From NCBI GenBank assembly GCA_027924585.1, contig BSBM01000964.1, forward strand, positions 3,645,001 to 3,709,000: 64,000 bases of DNA. Direction: 5' to 3'. This DNA is from Larix kaempferi (lineage: Eukaryota > Streptophyta > Pinopsida > Pinales > Pinaceae). Under the pieces are notes generated by a model. That model had not been told where the DNA came from. It searched no databases and was given only the letters and a program-made list of their open reading frames with translations. Shown here in pieces: positions 23,782 to 37,200 of the stretch. Each line of letters opens with the position of its first letter. The stretch's first letter is position 1. The translations under genes were made by a program, and so were the position numbers.

Positions 23782-25812
23782 TTAGTAATTTACATCTTGC
23801 TTAATTCCTTCTTTGATCTGATTTTCTTGATCTATTTTAAACATGCTGATTGCTGCCACAAAGTTTAATTTGGCGTTTCTGCTCAAGGCATCAGCAACTT
23901 TGTTTTCCTTCCCTTTGATGTGTTGAGTGTCTAAAGCATACTCGCTAAGGAAAGCTAGCCATCTAGCTTTCCTTGCGTTAAGATTCGTTTGATCCAATAA
24001 ATACTTTAGGCCTTTATTATCTATCATTAAAATAAATTTTCTTCCAATCAAGTGATGGCACCACATTTTTAGTGCATGTATCACGACTGCCAACTCAAGA
24101 TCGTAAGTTGCATAATTATTTTCATGAATTTTTAACTTTCTTGACTCAAAAGCAATGGCATGACCTTCCTGACTTAAGACACCTCCAAGTCCATCGTTGT
24201 ATGCATCAGTGCATACGACGAAATTCTTATTGGGATCTGCAATTTTTAAGATGGGTACGGTAGTTAATAATTCTTTTAACTTATTAAAGGTTTCCTGACA
24301 CTTTTGATCCCATACGAATTTCTTCCCTTTCTTCTGTAAAGAAGTGATGGGGTTAGCAATTCTAGAGAACCCTTCAATAAACTTTCTGTAATAACTTGTT
24401 ATCCCCATGAATGACCATAAATTAGTTACGTCTTCGGGGACAGTCCATTCATTAATTGCTTTTATCTTATCGAGGTCAACAGAAATTTCCTCTTTAGAAA
24501 TTATATAACCTAAATATTGTATTTTATCTTTATAAAAGTCACATTCACTGAACTTAGCATAAAGCTGATGTTCTCTAAGTAATTGCAAAAATATTTTTAA
24601 ATGTTCATCATGCTCTTCTTTAGTTTTTGAGTAAATCAGAATATCATCAATGAACGCCACTACGAACTTATCCAAATATTTATGCAGAATGTTTTTCATT
24701 AAACACATGAACACTGTCGGTGAGTTGGTTAGCCCAAAATGCATAACTACGAACTCATAGTGTCCATAACACATTCTGAATGCAGTTTTCAATATATATT
24801 CATCTTTTATTCTGACCTGATGATATCCCGACCTTAAATCGATTTTAGTGAATATCTCTATTCCGCGTACTTGATCAAATAGATCATCTATGCGGGGTAA
24901 GGGATATCGGTTCTTAATTGTCATTTTATTAAGCTGATGGTAATCGATGCACAATCGCATGGTACCGTCCTTCTTTTGAACAAAAATTACTCGTGCTCCC
25001 CAAGGAGATATAGTTGGCCTTATGTAGTTTTTATCTATTAATTCTTTCAACTGAGATTTTAACTCATTTAACTCTAGAATATTCATCCTATAGGGAGCCT
25101 TCGAGTTTGGTACCGCACCGGGTACTAACTCAATGGTGAAATGAAGTTCCCCTTTCAGAGGTAATCCTGGAATTTCTTTCGAAAATACGTCAGAAAACTC
25201 CCTAAGGATGACAATATCCTCTAGTTTTAACTTGTCTTCTTTAGATGAACACTCGTCATTAATAACATTAACAACAAACATTTTACAGCCTTTTCTGGCA
25301 GCTCTCTTTACTTGTAGAGCAGAAATATGTCTTACTGAAATCTTCCTATGAATTCCTTTTACTATTTCTATATTACCTTCATTATTTAAATAGGTAAAGG
25401 ATTTTTCATAACAATTCAGTAAAACTGTATGTTGTTCAAGCCAGTTCATACCAATCAACAAGTCATATGACCCTAAAGGTAAAACATTCAGATTAAGTTG
25501 CGTTTTCAACTGACTTATAAATACTTCACAATCCTTGACAAAATCTGTAACTTTTCTTTTAGTGCCTGTTGCAAGCTGAACTAACCATGCATTATCAAAT
25601 TTCTCTACTTTTAACTTGGAACTGTTTACTAAAGTAGGTGAAATATAACTCAGATTTGCACCTGGACATATCAGAATAAAAATAGAATCATTTTGTATCA
25701 TACCTTCAATTTCGACCATGGATGTTTGATGGTCAGCTTGACGTTTTTCCAGTGCTACATTTATTCTGGGCATTTCCCTTGCGATATCTCCAACTGTAGG
25801 TTCTACTTGCAT
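23782..25812 (-). pseudogene. Element A unit 2: protease-RT-RNase H, long open frame
   Basis: A 676-codon frame. Residues ~45-60 hold the protease site, here [12 protein letters not shown], with the catalytic Asp replaced by Cys. Reverse transcriptase spans ~255-430, with [10 protein letters not shown] at ~389 keeping both Asp. RNase H starts near 530 (VCTDAYNDG) and ends near [12 protein letters not shown] (~645). The frame stops at 23782 where the sister copy continues into integrase. It is the best-kept RT of the three old units, but protease and integrase are lost, so it is scored as a pseudogene. The natural product would begin in gag upstream; the ATG at 25812 is internal. Confidence 0.85.
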
Positions 25813-27074
25813 AGTGTGAATATTGTTGGCTGTCCTCTTGTTGCGTGGGAAATCTGCTCTCTTATGTGGTCCGCCACAATCATAGCACTTCAGAGGTCCT
25901 TTCTGTTCAGCATACCAGTTGTTGTTATTATTGTTATTGCTGTGATTATTATTGTTAGGTACATTTCTTGCAACAGTAAAGTTTTGAGATGCATTATTTC
26001 TGTAATTATTATGACTAGGAAAATTTTTGTTATCAAAACTTTTCTTAAAGCTTCCAGAATTATAACTAAATTCTTCTTTTTATAATCAAACTAATTAGTC
26101 TTACTGCTCTTCCAGCCAGTTGTTCCTTCTCTTTTTCTGTTTTGATCAAAACAGAAATTGACTTTTCTCATGGCCTCTTCCAAGGTGGAAGGGTTATCAT
26201 ACTCAATACGGTCCTTTATATTGAAAGGTAGACAACTGAGAAATCTTTGCAGTTTAGGCTTCTCCTCGACCATGTAAGGCACATACCTCAACAAGCTAAG
26301 GAACTTGCTGCACAACTCTTTCATGTTCATTGTTCCCAACTTCAAAACATAAAAATCCTTTTACTTATCTTCAAAATATTGTTCTAACAAAAACTTCTTT
26401 TTAAACAAACTTTTAAACATATTCCAAGTTACTTCTTTTTCTTTTATACTCTTAATTCTTTTGAGATCCTGCCACCAAATATCCGCCTTCCCGGTCAAAT
26501 TGTAAATAGCCATCTTGGCTTTTAATTGAGAAGAGTAATCGTAAATATTAAAGTACTTCTTCATTCCAGACAGCCATGCTTCAACTGTCTCACCCTTCTC
26601 CCTTTCACCATTAAAGGTTGGTGGCTTAATCTTTTTAAATTCTTGAGTAATCTATTCATCATGTTTATTTTTTCTCTTTTTAGAGCAGCAATCATTGTTA
26701 TTTCTATAATAATCAAAGTCATTATTACTGGGATCAGATTTAGAGGATGAGTAACTATTCCTTTTATCATTTATTTCTTTCTTATGCTTATGTTTGTGGG
26801 ACATTGTTTCATAATAAACCTTCATTTCTGATTTTCTACCTCTTTCTTCATTATAACAATTCTCCCTCAAATTATGTTGTAGCTCCTCTTGTACTTTCAG
26901 AATCCGTTCCTTCTCTTCTTTAACAGCTCTTAATTCAGATTTTAAATCCTATACGGTTCATAAAATTTCGGAATACTGGTTATCTAATTCAACATAAACT
27001 CCTTCAGAATTATTATTATTAATACGTTCATTACGAGGAGATCTATCCTCTGTTGATTCTTCTAGTATTTCCAT
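25813..27074 (-). pseudogene. Element A unit 2: gag, broken
   Basis: Starts at ATG 27074 and has the same domain order as unit 1. The TAA after GRKS found in units 1 and 3 is a Glu codon here, but the TAG at about codon 42 and one nearby TGA are present. Frameshifts occur near 26660 and 26075. The knuckle reads [14 protein letters not shown] (near 25870), with Phe where the fourth ligand Cys is expected. Confidence 0.8.
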
Positions 27075-27203
27075 ACCTGCAATTTAAAGGTCAATCTGTT
27101 CTGTGCAAAAATAAAATTGAATTAAAAGTTAGTAACATAAACTTTTTTATTTGTTTTTCTGTTTTGCATGCGTGAGCCTAATTCAAGCCTAGAGTTTGAA
27201 CTT

Positions 27204-27217
27204 GCACTTTGATACGA
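27204..27217 (-). promoter_or_regulatory. Primer-binding site, unit A2 (mutated)
   Basis: Same position as in unit 1, but the - strand reads TCGTATCAAAGTGC: two changes against TGGTATCAGAGTGC. It would prime poorly if at all. Confidence 0.7.
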
Positions 27218-27219
27218 TG

Positions 27220-30200
27220 TGTAACATCCCAAAAAAAAATCACAAAAATTTAAAATTTTTCGACATAACAATTAATGCCTATTCAATTTGTGTGGAATAT
27301 AATAATGCATAAAAGTTTTCTTCCTGTACTAAATATCATGCTGGTTTATAGTGTAAGGTTTGCGACTAAATGATTTAAATTTATGTCTTGATATTATTCA
27401 TGCTCAGCTGTACTTTTACAAAACTTCTATTGTTGATGCTATGATTGATGATTTAACTATTTTGACTAATGTGCTTTTGTTGATGATGAAGCGGTTCTAC
27501 GGACGCCCCAAGGCTTACTTAGCATTCATTTTAAAGCATGTGAATTTGTACTTGTGGCAATTTACAGGTAAGGACTAATATTTACGACAAGTGACCGAAC
27601 AGTTTTTCAGTAATCTCCTTTGTAAAAATGTTTTGAGAGATAAGACATTGAGCACTCTACCGGGTGAGAAAATTTGGTTAAAAACTAAACGTTAAACCAA
27701 TGCTAGCTCTTTAATTCCGTGTACAAGTTTTTATCTAGGATCATAAAGAGAGAAATCCTACCTTTATATATCTTATTATGAGCTCTAGAGGGATGCAGAA
27801 CTTATCAAGATGACGATATCCAGATATGATTGCTTAAGCAATTAGTGCGTCTTATTTAAATGTAAACCATAATTTGTATTTGATTCTAGAGAATATCTGT
27901 ATCGATCATGACTCAATTCAATGCTCATAAAATATATGTGATTTTTATTTTAAATATCATGTGGACTAGAAATATATGTATTTTTCTTATCTCAAAGCCA
28001 ACATAGAAATTCTATATACAAATGATTTAATATTTCGTCTAGGAACTAAATACTACGAATATATTTTAGTTCCAAGTGATAATATGATTTATTGAGTTAC
28101 TAAGTTCAATACATTTTCATAATGAAATAGATGTGTGTGCAATTCACGTGCCCCCATATAAACTATACAAAACCCTAGCAACACCAGTATATGCACTTTA
28201 CCATGCCATACGATATTGTTACAAAGTCATCTATCATGACTTACCATATAACATGTTCAATATAATTAAAAGTGTGAGGTGAACGTTACTAAATGTCACA
28301 TGCTGGCAGATATTAACGCTTCCTAGGCATTGAATACTCACAACTACAGAGACAGTGGAGTTCCACCATGGATGGTGTAGTGAGCTTGAGCACGTGATAG
28401 TTTCCTGGTGTTAAAAGTTATGTGATGAGTTCTAAGGAAAATGGTTCAAGGTTAACCTAGCTGGCTCCTTCGTGGCAGTGGTAATGATGGTTCAATTAAT
28501 ATGGTTGGTTTGTTTGGTGTTCCTGAAGCTGCCCTATTGATCTCCACCATTGATCAAGCAGGGTTTCTATGGATGAGGATAAACCCTACCTCCACTAAGT
28601 TTATTGTGTTAATTGTTCCCTTGGCATTCGGTGTTGGTGGCTCTGAGTTTTGCCGACAGGCTGAGGGCCTTTAGGGTACTCGTTTTGCATTTTAGAGGCA
28701 CAATGCATGCGTTTTGAACCCATGACCTATGGAATATTTTTAAGAGCCGAGTCTTTCACAGTGATAACTTGCCACTAAATGCAGTTTGAGTGTCTAGTTC
28801 TTGGTGTTGATTTGAAACTCAGACTTGTTGATATTTTTCTTTTTAAAACAGGGCTCATGCGAAGCTTACAGTACTAGCTTGCTAAATTCGAGTGAAATGG
28901 TCAATACTTGTACAGTGGATGCAGTCTTTGGCTTTCCTGGTTGCTCAGTGATAAAGTAATGAGATGGGTTTCCTCCTTCTTGGCATACGACGGCATAAAA
29001 CAGTTACAGTCACACGAATTGGGTGTTCTTGTTTTTGTTTTTGAAGGTAAAGTTCTTTGACTCCATCCATGTAGCTTCCATACTCAAATGTAAAAGCTGT
29101 AAAGGTTATTTTATCAATACTAAATCTTTATTTAAAATAGTTTTAACCACATCTCATATGATTACAGTCCCAATAATTTCGATGGATTTTGCAAACTAGG
29201 TTCTGGTAGTGGCTACTGCTATACATACCGGTAAGCCTCGGAGGTTACCTTGTATCCCTGGTTAGATGGAAGTGATGGCCTTCATATTTGTGTTCTGAGA
29301 TCTTCGTGTTTATCTTTGATAATTTGTAATTCATCGAATTAGGGTTTTGTAAAATGTAAAATATTTGGGGAGGATAATACCTTGACCCAAAGGGCATGAG
29401 CCCTGATGATTTTGATTTGAAATGTATAAACTGTAACAGTCATGGGGAAGTCTTCCCATGTATAGACTTGGATAATGTAAATTTTCTGTTTCAATAAATA
29501 CTGGTAGATGTTTTGAAATCTATAGACATGTTTAGCCTGGGTGAAGTTCGTCGAATTTAAAATGCTACGCTTTTCATTCTATATGAATTTTGAGGGTTAG
29601 GGTTTGACTCTGTGTTAAAATGTGAAACATTTAACCTATAGCTCAAAACATAGAAGGTTTTGATTCTACTCCACGATGTGATCTCGGCATCAAACTTGTT
29701 TTTTTTTATTTTTGTTTAGAGTTTTTCTTCTATCAATGATGTAACAGAAAAACCTCGAGATGAGAACGAAATGTTTGGCTAGCTGGATCTATAGAAACAA
29801 ATGCAGTTTGTATGTTTAGTTTCAAGGCAATAAAATACGTGTCTTGATGTTATGTTTATGAACTGTTAAAATGTTGGCCGTGATCCAAGAGTTGACGATA
29901 CTATGAAGAAGAAACGAAAGCTTAAGTTTGGAACCCTATTGTGAAAAATTATAATGTTAAAGCTTAGTTTTCCAACTGTTTGTGATGTCTGAAGCTATAG
30001 CTAGGTTCTCTCTAGAATGTAATGATACTCTTAATTTTTTTATTGCTATCGTTCAATGAAATCTTAATACTTGACAGTTTGGTTTGTAAGTGAAATTTCG
30101 AAAACCCTAGGTTTAAAACATAAGAGTCTATTATTAACTGTGCACTGTTTTTAAAAGGGAAGACAATAATATGTTGTATGTTGAGATAGAATTTGCAACT

Positions 30201-30439
30201 GTTATAATATAAACATATATATTTTAAATACTATAACACAGAAATATAATTCTTATACTTTAGAAAGGGAAACTATTTGTTTCGAAACAAAAGATATTTA
30301 TAGAATGAAGAAAAACATTAATGTGCATCTACGAAAACAATTGTCCTTTCTTGTTACTAGAAATTTGAATATTGGTTTGTAAAAGAAAAACAGTGAATTC
30401 TGAAAACGATTATCTGTAGAGAAAATTATAAGGAAGACA

Positions 30440-30475
<36 letters not shown>

Positions 30476-31162
30476 GAAATTTGAAAAAATATGTAACTTT
30501 TATTTTAGTAAGGGAGTGGTCTTATGTGGCAGACCACATAAGAGAGCATATTTCCCACGCAACAAGAGGACAACCAACAATATTCACACTATGCAAGCAG
30601 AACCTACAGTTAGATATATCGCAAGAGAAATGCCCAGAATAAATGCAGTGCTGGAAAATCGTCAAGCTGACCATCAAACATCCATGGTCGAAAGTGAATG
30701 TATGATACAAAAAGAGTCTATTTCTATTCTGATAGATCCAGGTGCAAATCTGAGTTATATTTCACCTACTTTAGTAAACCATTGCAAGTTAAAAGTAGAA
30801 ATATTTGATAATGCATGGTTAGTTCAACTTGCAACAAGTACTAAAAGAAAAGTTACATATTTTTTCAAGGATTGTGAAGTATTTCAAGGGAGTTGTCCCA
30901 TTCCAAGAGCTAGTTAGTTGCATCATGATGCTGCCACTTGTCCATTGTCTTCTACCCTAGATTCCATTCCACCTAGTGGGTCAGTAACCACTCTTTCAAC
31001 AGTCCTCTCAAGTGTTTGTCTCCTATTTTATTTATTAAATAATAAAATATTGTGCAAATTACGGTCATCCTTGGACACTTGTCCAACATAAAAACTTTAC
31101 AATAAAAGTTAACATAATGTTTCCAACATAAAATGTTTTTTCAGCAAAAAGGGTATGTTACA
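27220..31162 (-). repeat. LTR A3 (3,943 bp), rearranged
   Basis: Starts TGTAACATCC and ends GTATGTTACA. Relative to A1 it has lost about 95 bp near 30131. About 760 bp (A1 12003-12763) has been replaced by filler plus an inverted piece of gag/protease (30485-30883). A 72-codon antisense frame (27360-27578) is intact. It is followed after 6 bp by the CCCAC target of element B. Confidence 0.85.
30512..30883 (+). pseudogene. Inverted gag/protease fragment inside LTR A3
   Basis: Reads on the + strand, opposite to every other gag in element A. It contains the knuckle remnant (CGRPHKRAYFPRNK), the linker ([19 protein letters not shown]) and the protease site [13 protein letters not shown] near 30740, then rejoins LTR sequence at 'atttcaagggagttg'. 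The piece matches 25,500-25,900 and 16,250-16,600 in reverse complement. About 27 bp of unassigned filler (30485-30511) joins it to the left LTR part. It is a rearrangement product with no gene function. Confidence 0.85.
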
Positions 31163-31168
31163 AAGACC

Positions 31169-31173
31169 CCCAC
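31169..31173. repeat. Target-site duplication CCCAC (left) of element B
   Basis: CCCAC precedes the first base of the element B LTR and recurs at 45028-45032. The uninterrupted sister at 22338 (aacacccccacttaag) shows the empty-site structure. Confidence 0.9.
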
Positions 31174-33890
31174 TGTAGTGCTCTGGTTTTTACAGCAGAG
31201 CACTGTGTAAAATTTCAGGTTCTTATTTTCTACGTTTTAAACTTTATGAGTTTAAGGAAGTGAATTTCTAAGAATTTCTATGTGCCGAAGTAATTTTTAG
31301 TGTACTGTGGTGATTTTTCTAACCTTACATTCGAAATTTGAAATAAACAAACATATCGTTATTTTCTTTTCAACAGCATAAGAATAGGTTTGGCAACTGA
31401 GTAAATCAGTAAATAGCAGTAAATCAGTAAATAGTAAGTTTGCATGTTTACAGTAAGATTTAGCATAATAGTAAATAACGGAAATTACCTGATGCTGATG
31501 CTAACCGTAAGTTGTAGCCGGTCGTGTAACCCCTTAGACAGCCAAACTGAAGTGTCCACCCTACCGACCAGCTATAATCTTGCTGGCCCTTGGAAATCAA
31601 AGGATTTCCAAGCCCCCGAGCCCACAATCTGATAATCCCGAGAGCAGTCTTTCCTTCTGTTCTCAAAATCCTTCTGTTCTTCAATCAAACTTTCTCCCAA
31701 CTTCTTTTCTTTCCCCAATTCAAAAAAAACCTCCCCACCTTCAACCTTCTCCCCCTCTATATACATGTCCATCCTCCAGAAGACCTTGGGCTTACTCCAC
31801 CGCCCCAAACTTCCCCCTCTCGAGCCCCTCAAACCTTTACTCCTTTCCCTAGTTCATTCATCCACGTCTCATTATAAAAATGTATAATTAATTACTTTTA
31901 TGGAAAATTCATTCGGTTTTGGATTGACGGTCGTAATTATTTATTACGGTGGGAATTATCACCCCAAGGTTATCCATTCGGGACAGTTTCATTAAATACA
32001 AGTCTATCCGCCGTCCTTGATATTTTAATGTCATTAATGTAGTTAATAAAATATTATATAATTAGTTGCCCCTTGTCAACTTGGACATGATGTGTCTTAA
32101 TGATCCACCTTATCCGTCGAGGCTTCTTTAGCTTGAGGTTTAAATTCCAAGATTAACATTGAATAATTAAATATCCATTTCCATCACATCACGGTTATTC
32201 CAAAAAGGATTATCTTGTTATGGCTAACTTTGAAATGGAATTAATCACGTAATATTAATTTATAAATCAATATTTTAAATCTTACTTATATTGCATTTGT
32301 TACGATAGGGATATAAATGTTGCTGGAATATCATTTATTAATTAATAATAATAATTAAATCACCCCTTGACAATAATTAAAGGTGAATCGATCATAGTAT
32401 GCTTAATTATTTGTTTATCACATGGGTACCCTATCATCAACATAGCATCCTTGTTATTATAAACAAAGCACTTGTGAGGGCTTAAACAATTTTACTAATT
32501 AATTAGACACTATCATTACCCTATTCACAACAATTCTTCTATGACAATGTTAACTGACGATACTTGTCTTAGTTTATTATTACAATGTTTTCATATAATT
32601 ACTAATTCACTTGTTTACACATTGACAACCTAACCATTCATTACCTAAGTTGATTGACGTATCATTAACTGAGTTATCTATGACATTTATACTACTATTC
32701 GAGCATGACAAGTATGTTATACACCAGTAATATTGTACACGTACAAGGTGTGCATGCATGGCCAGTGTATGCACACGTCGGACATGTACTATAAACAAAC
32801 CCCATTCCGCCTATGCATACTTGCTAACTAACAATAGTATCTACCCCCATGCAGAAGAGCAAGCATAATCTATAGTATAATTACTTTAACATCCTCGGTT
32901 ATTTAACAGTTAACCCTTTACGATTTAACATCATTGTCTTTATGTTTACATTAGTTTAATCAATCAAGTACAGGAAGGGTGCCTACTTCCACTAACTCGG
33001 AATCAAGGAATACTAAACCCCCCCAACAGTACTAACTAACACATCCTCCCATCATAACCTACGTCCAGCATCCTCCCTATCCTTCCTCTGCTAGTACAAC
33101 AGTGGATGTCGGACTCACCGACCTGACCACATAGAACTTGAGAGCGATAGCGTCGGCTGAACAGCGGACCTATCCTCCCCTAGCAGGCATCCGACAATCG
33201 TCATCACAACAACATGGGGAGCGTGTCTCAGCACGGCCCTCCCACGACCTCGGGTCTCATGGAACATAGGGTGGGAAACACATCCATCCCTCTCAACATA
33301 CTGGGCCTACGCCCTTATCGACTCATACTTGCTGCTATCGGGATTATCAGTTTGTGTTATCGTATCCTCATTTTGGCTGCTAAGGTTTGCTGTATGAACA
33401 TGTTTTTCCTTTTCAATATATATCAAATCAAGTAACTGGCTATCCCATAGCCCCTGTGTCCTGTAGGTTAGTGTTTTGCAAAAATACAATTTATAGAAAG
33501 CATTTTCCATTGATCGCCAATTGATCCATGTTATCATTTTATTTCATGTAACCTTTTAGCTCATCACAGATGCATATGACATATAACATTTCAGCAATTC
33601 ATATAAGAAGATGGTATCCACGTACCGAATCATATATTTCACATTTCATTAAGGAAAACATATAAACATATACTGAAATCGTAAAATAAGGAAATCATAT
33701 GATAATCATGACATCATAACTGCATAACATAGTAACATCATAATCATGGTGAAATCATAAGACAGAGTAACATCATATAATGAGGTCCAATATAGTTTAC
33801 TCAGTCGAGCTGAGTTCGACAAAATATATAAGAAGTAAAGTACGGTGTGTCTAACTAATAAATATGCCGAATCAAAATATGGGCATTACA
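31174..33890 (-). repeat. LTR B left (2,717 bp; 3' LTR of the element)
   Basis: TGTAGTGCTC...GGGCATTACA on the + strand. Identical in length to the right copy, offset 11,137 bp, and all short frames match. On the - strand a TATA-like GTATATAG lies at 31757-31764, which would put the transcript start some 550 bp before the LTR end. Confidence 0.92.
31757..31764 (-). promoter_or_regulatory. TATA-like box in left LTR B
   Basis: GTATATAG followed by a G-rich run (AGGGGG) on the - strand. The same box in the right (5') LTR at 42894-42901 would be the one driving the element. Called by motif only. Confidence 0.3.
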
Positions 33891-33929
33891 TACACCCACC
33901 CTTCGGGAAACTTCGTCCCGAAGTTATGG

Positions 33930-34200
33930 TCAAAATAGTGAGGGAAAATCTCGACGCATGGTCTCTGCGTCCTCCCAGGTAGCAGACCCGGGGCTATACT
34001 TGTCCCATTGGACCTTAACTTGGTCCACATGGCGACTACGGAGCTGTCGAACCCTACGATCAAGTATACGTAATGGTTCGACCCTGAAGGTTCCCTCGTC
34101 CGAGACCTGCAATTCCTTCCAATGAATTTTGTGAGTCTCATCAGCTATGTAATGTCGTAATACAGAAACATGAAATACATTATGAGTTTTATGCAAGTGG
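33930..34200 (-). pseudogene. Element B: C-terminal integrase tail and chromo-like domain, out of frame
   Basis: About 90 codons continue the polyprotein one base out of frame with the main ORF. They include NVFHVSVLRHYI (the conserved piece after the integrase core), VEPLRILDRRVRQLRSRH and SPGSATWEDAETMRRDFP, the ending typical of plant chromoviruses. The frame change falls in the C run at about 34200-34205. Whether it is a real mutation or a sequencing or assembly slip in a homopolymer cannot be told here. The tail should act in targeting integration to particular chromatin. Confidence 0.75.
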
Positions 34201-37200
34201 GGGTGGCAGCGCGAGACGATAAGCAACTGGTCCGATTTTCTCAAGAATCTCAAATGGACCTATAAAGCGAGGTGACAACTTGGTACCCTTCCCAAATCGA
34301 ATGGTACTTTTATTTGGTCTGATGCGAATAAATACACGATCCCCTACTCCATAAGTTCTATCTGATCTGTGTGCATCAGCGTAACTCTTTTGCCTATCCT
34401 GTGCTTCCTTCAGCCGCTGCCTAATCTGTATCACTTGCTCCTCCATTTCCTGAATCAATTCAGGCCCAATTAAAACTCGATCCTCTAACCTGTCCCAACT
34501 GAGTGGTGTCCTGCACGGCCTCCCATACAATGCCTGATATGGCGGCATACCAATGGAGCTGTGATGACTATTGTTGTATGCAAACTCCACTAAAGGAAGA
34601 TATTTCTCCCACTGTGTCTGCTGATCCATAACATACATCCTAAGCATGTCCTCCATCACTTGATTCACCCTCTCAGTCTGTCCATCTGTCTCGGGGTGAT
34701 AAGCTGAGCTTAAGTTCAACTGTGTCCCTAATGCTGACTGCATGCTTGTCCAAAATCTGGAGGTGAACTTAGGGTCTCTGTCAGAGATTATCTTTTTAGG
34801 AACTCCATGAAGACGTACAATCTCATTTATGAATACCCTTGCCACATCTGTCACATCATAGGTGTCTCTGACTGGAATGAAGTGAGCACTTTTGGTCAGT
34901 TTGTCGACTACCACCAAAATAGCATTATGTCTCAGAGATGTGAGTGGTAATCCTACAACGAAGTCCATGGAAATGACTTCCCATTTAGTCATAGGGATAT
35001 CATGCGGTTGTAGGAGACCGGCCGGGTGATGGTGATCTGCCTTCACTTGTTGACACTCAAGGCATTTCGAAACAAAATCCACTACATCCATCTTCATACC
35101 TGGCCAAAAGAAGAGTTGCTTCATGTCAGCATACATCTTCTTCACTCCTGGGTGCGCACAGTAATGCGATCTATGGGCTTCTCTAAGGATGGTTTCCCTG
35201 ATATCACCTTCCTTAGGAACATACATCCTTCCCTGATACCGCAACAACCCATCTTCCTCAAGATGGTACCCATCATACTTCAATTCCTGTTTCTTTCCAT
35301 TCTGAATAGCTGAGGTTACTTTTAGATACCAACTATCGCCCAATAGTTGTCCTAGAACCCTTTCCCTCAAGTCAACCTTCAAGGGAATTAAGGAGAAAAG
35401 TCTCGGCCTTCGGCTTAGAGCGTCTGCCACCACATTCTCCTTTCCCTTGATGTAAGAGATACCAAAGTCATACTCACTCATGAACTCACTCCATCGCCTT
35501 TGCCTAGCATTCAAATCCCTTTGGGTAAATATGTACTGCAAGCTCTGATGGTCTGTTTTAAGGGTGAAGCTTCTACCAACTAGGTAGTGCCTCCATAATT
35601 TCAGTGCCAACATTACTGCTGCCAATTCTAGATCATGCGTGGCATACTGCTCCTCATGAGGTTTCAACTTTCGAGATGCATAAGCTATTACCCCACCTTC
35701 CTGCATCAACACCGCTCCTAATCCTTGCTTCGAGGCATCGGTGCATACCATGAAATCTTTATCCATGTCTGGTACACGCAAGATCGGTGCACTTGTCAAC
35801 AATCTTTTTAACTCTGTAAAAGCGGCATCGCATTCATCGGTCCATTCATACCGCATTCCCTTGCGTTGCAAGGTGGTAATAGGTTTTGCAATTTTAGAAA
35901 ATCCTTCCACAAACCTCCGGTAATAGCCTGCTAACCCCATGAAGCTGCGCACCTCATGAGCATTCCTTGGAATTGGCCAATCTTCAATGGCCTTTACCTT
36001 TTCTGGGTCTACAGAGATCCCTTCACCTGAGATGATGTGCCCCAAGTAGTGAATCTCTTTTTGGAAGAAGGAACACTTTGACAATTTACCATAAAGTTTA
36101 TGTTCCCTTAAGCATGTCAAGACTAACCGCAAGTGTTCCTCATGCTCCTTCTCATTCTTAGAATAGATAAGAATATCATCTAAGAAGACCTGAACAAAGT
36201 GGTCCAAGTATTTTCGGAAGACACCATTCATGAGGCTCATGAATACAGCTGGAGCATTGGTCAAACCAAATGGTACCACTACAAACTCGTAGTGCCCAAA
36301 TCGAGTTCGAAAGGCAGTCTTAGGAATGTCGCCTTCCTTGATCCTCAACTGGTGATACCCTGATCGTAAATCAATCTTTGAGAAGACTGACGCACCTTTC
36401 ATTTGATCAAAGAGGTCATCAATTCTTGGTATGGGATACCTGTTCTTCACTGTGGCTTTGTTCAAATCTCTGTAATCTATGCACAGTCGCAGAGATCCAT
36501 CCTTCTTCTTAACGAAGATCACTGGTGCTCCCCACGGTGAGATACTGGGTCTAATCAGTCCCAAATCTAGCAATTCTTTTAACTGGATCTGTAACTCACG
36601 GAGCTCTGGAGTTGTCATTCTATAAGGAGTTTTTGAGATAGGTTCTGCACCAGGTTTTAGTTCGATTGTGAAATCGAGCTCTCTTTCTGGAGGTAGTCCT
36701 GGTAATTCCTTCGGAAAGACATCCTTGAACTCGGAAAGTACTGGGTAAGAATTCAAGGAAGGTCCTTTACTATCGCTCACGGCCTCCACTACGAACAACT
36801 GGCATCCTTGTCTTAGGCACCGCTTAGCTTTCACCATAGAGATGAAACGGAGGGATACCTTCCTTTTCAAGCCTTGGATTTGAATTGTCCTTCCCTCGTC
36901 ATCGAGGCACAACACCTTCTTCGCATAGCAGTCTAAGAAAGCTCTATGGCCTTCCAACCAATCCATGCCAATAATGAGGTCATAAGTCCCCAAATTGGTG
37001 ACATAAGCATCCAACTTAGTGGTGCAAACTCCTAAGTCAACCCCACAACCTCTCACTTTAAGACCTACTGGTTGCTTAGTTCCTGAAGCCATTTCGACCA
37101 GTTTGAAATCATCGTGCTCGTAGGCTGCCAACCCACATTTATCTAATGCAAATGGTGAAATAAAACTATCAGTTGCTCCTGGATCAAACAAAATTTTAAG

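Noticed and set aside
30518-30542. Palindrome CTTATGTGG/CCACATAAG at the inverted gag junction
   Set aside because: It can arise from the gag knuckle sequence itself after a small deletion, so it is not needed to explain the junction.
31444-33537. Several 60-95 codon frames within LTR B, repeated at 42581-44674
   Set aside because: They are identical because the LTRs are nearly identical copies, which says nothing about selection.
33891-33901. Possible extra gene between LTR B and the polyprotein
   Set aside because: The purine-rich - strand is simply the polypurine tract.
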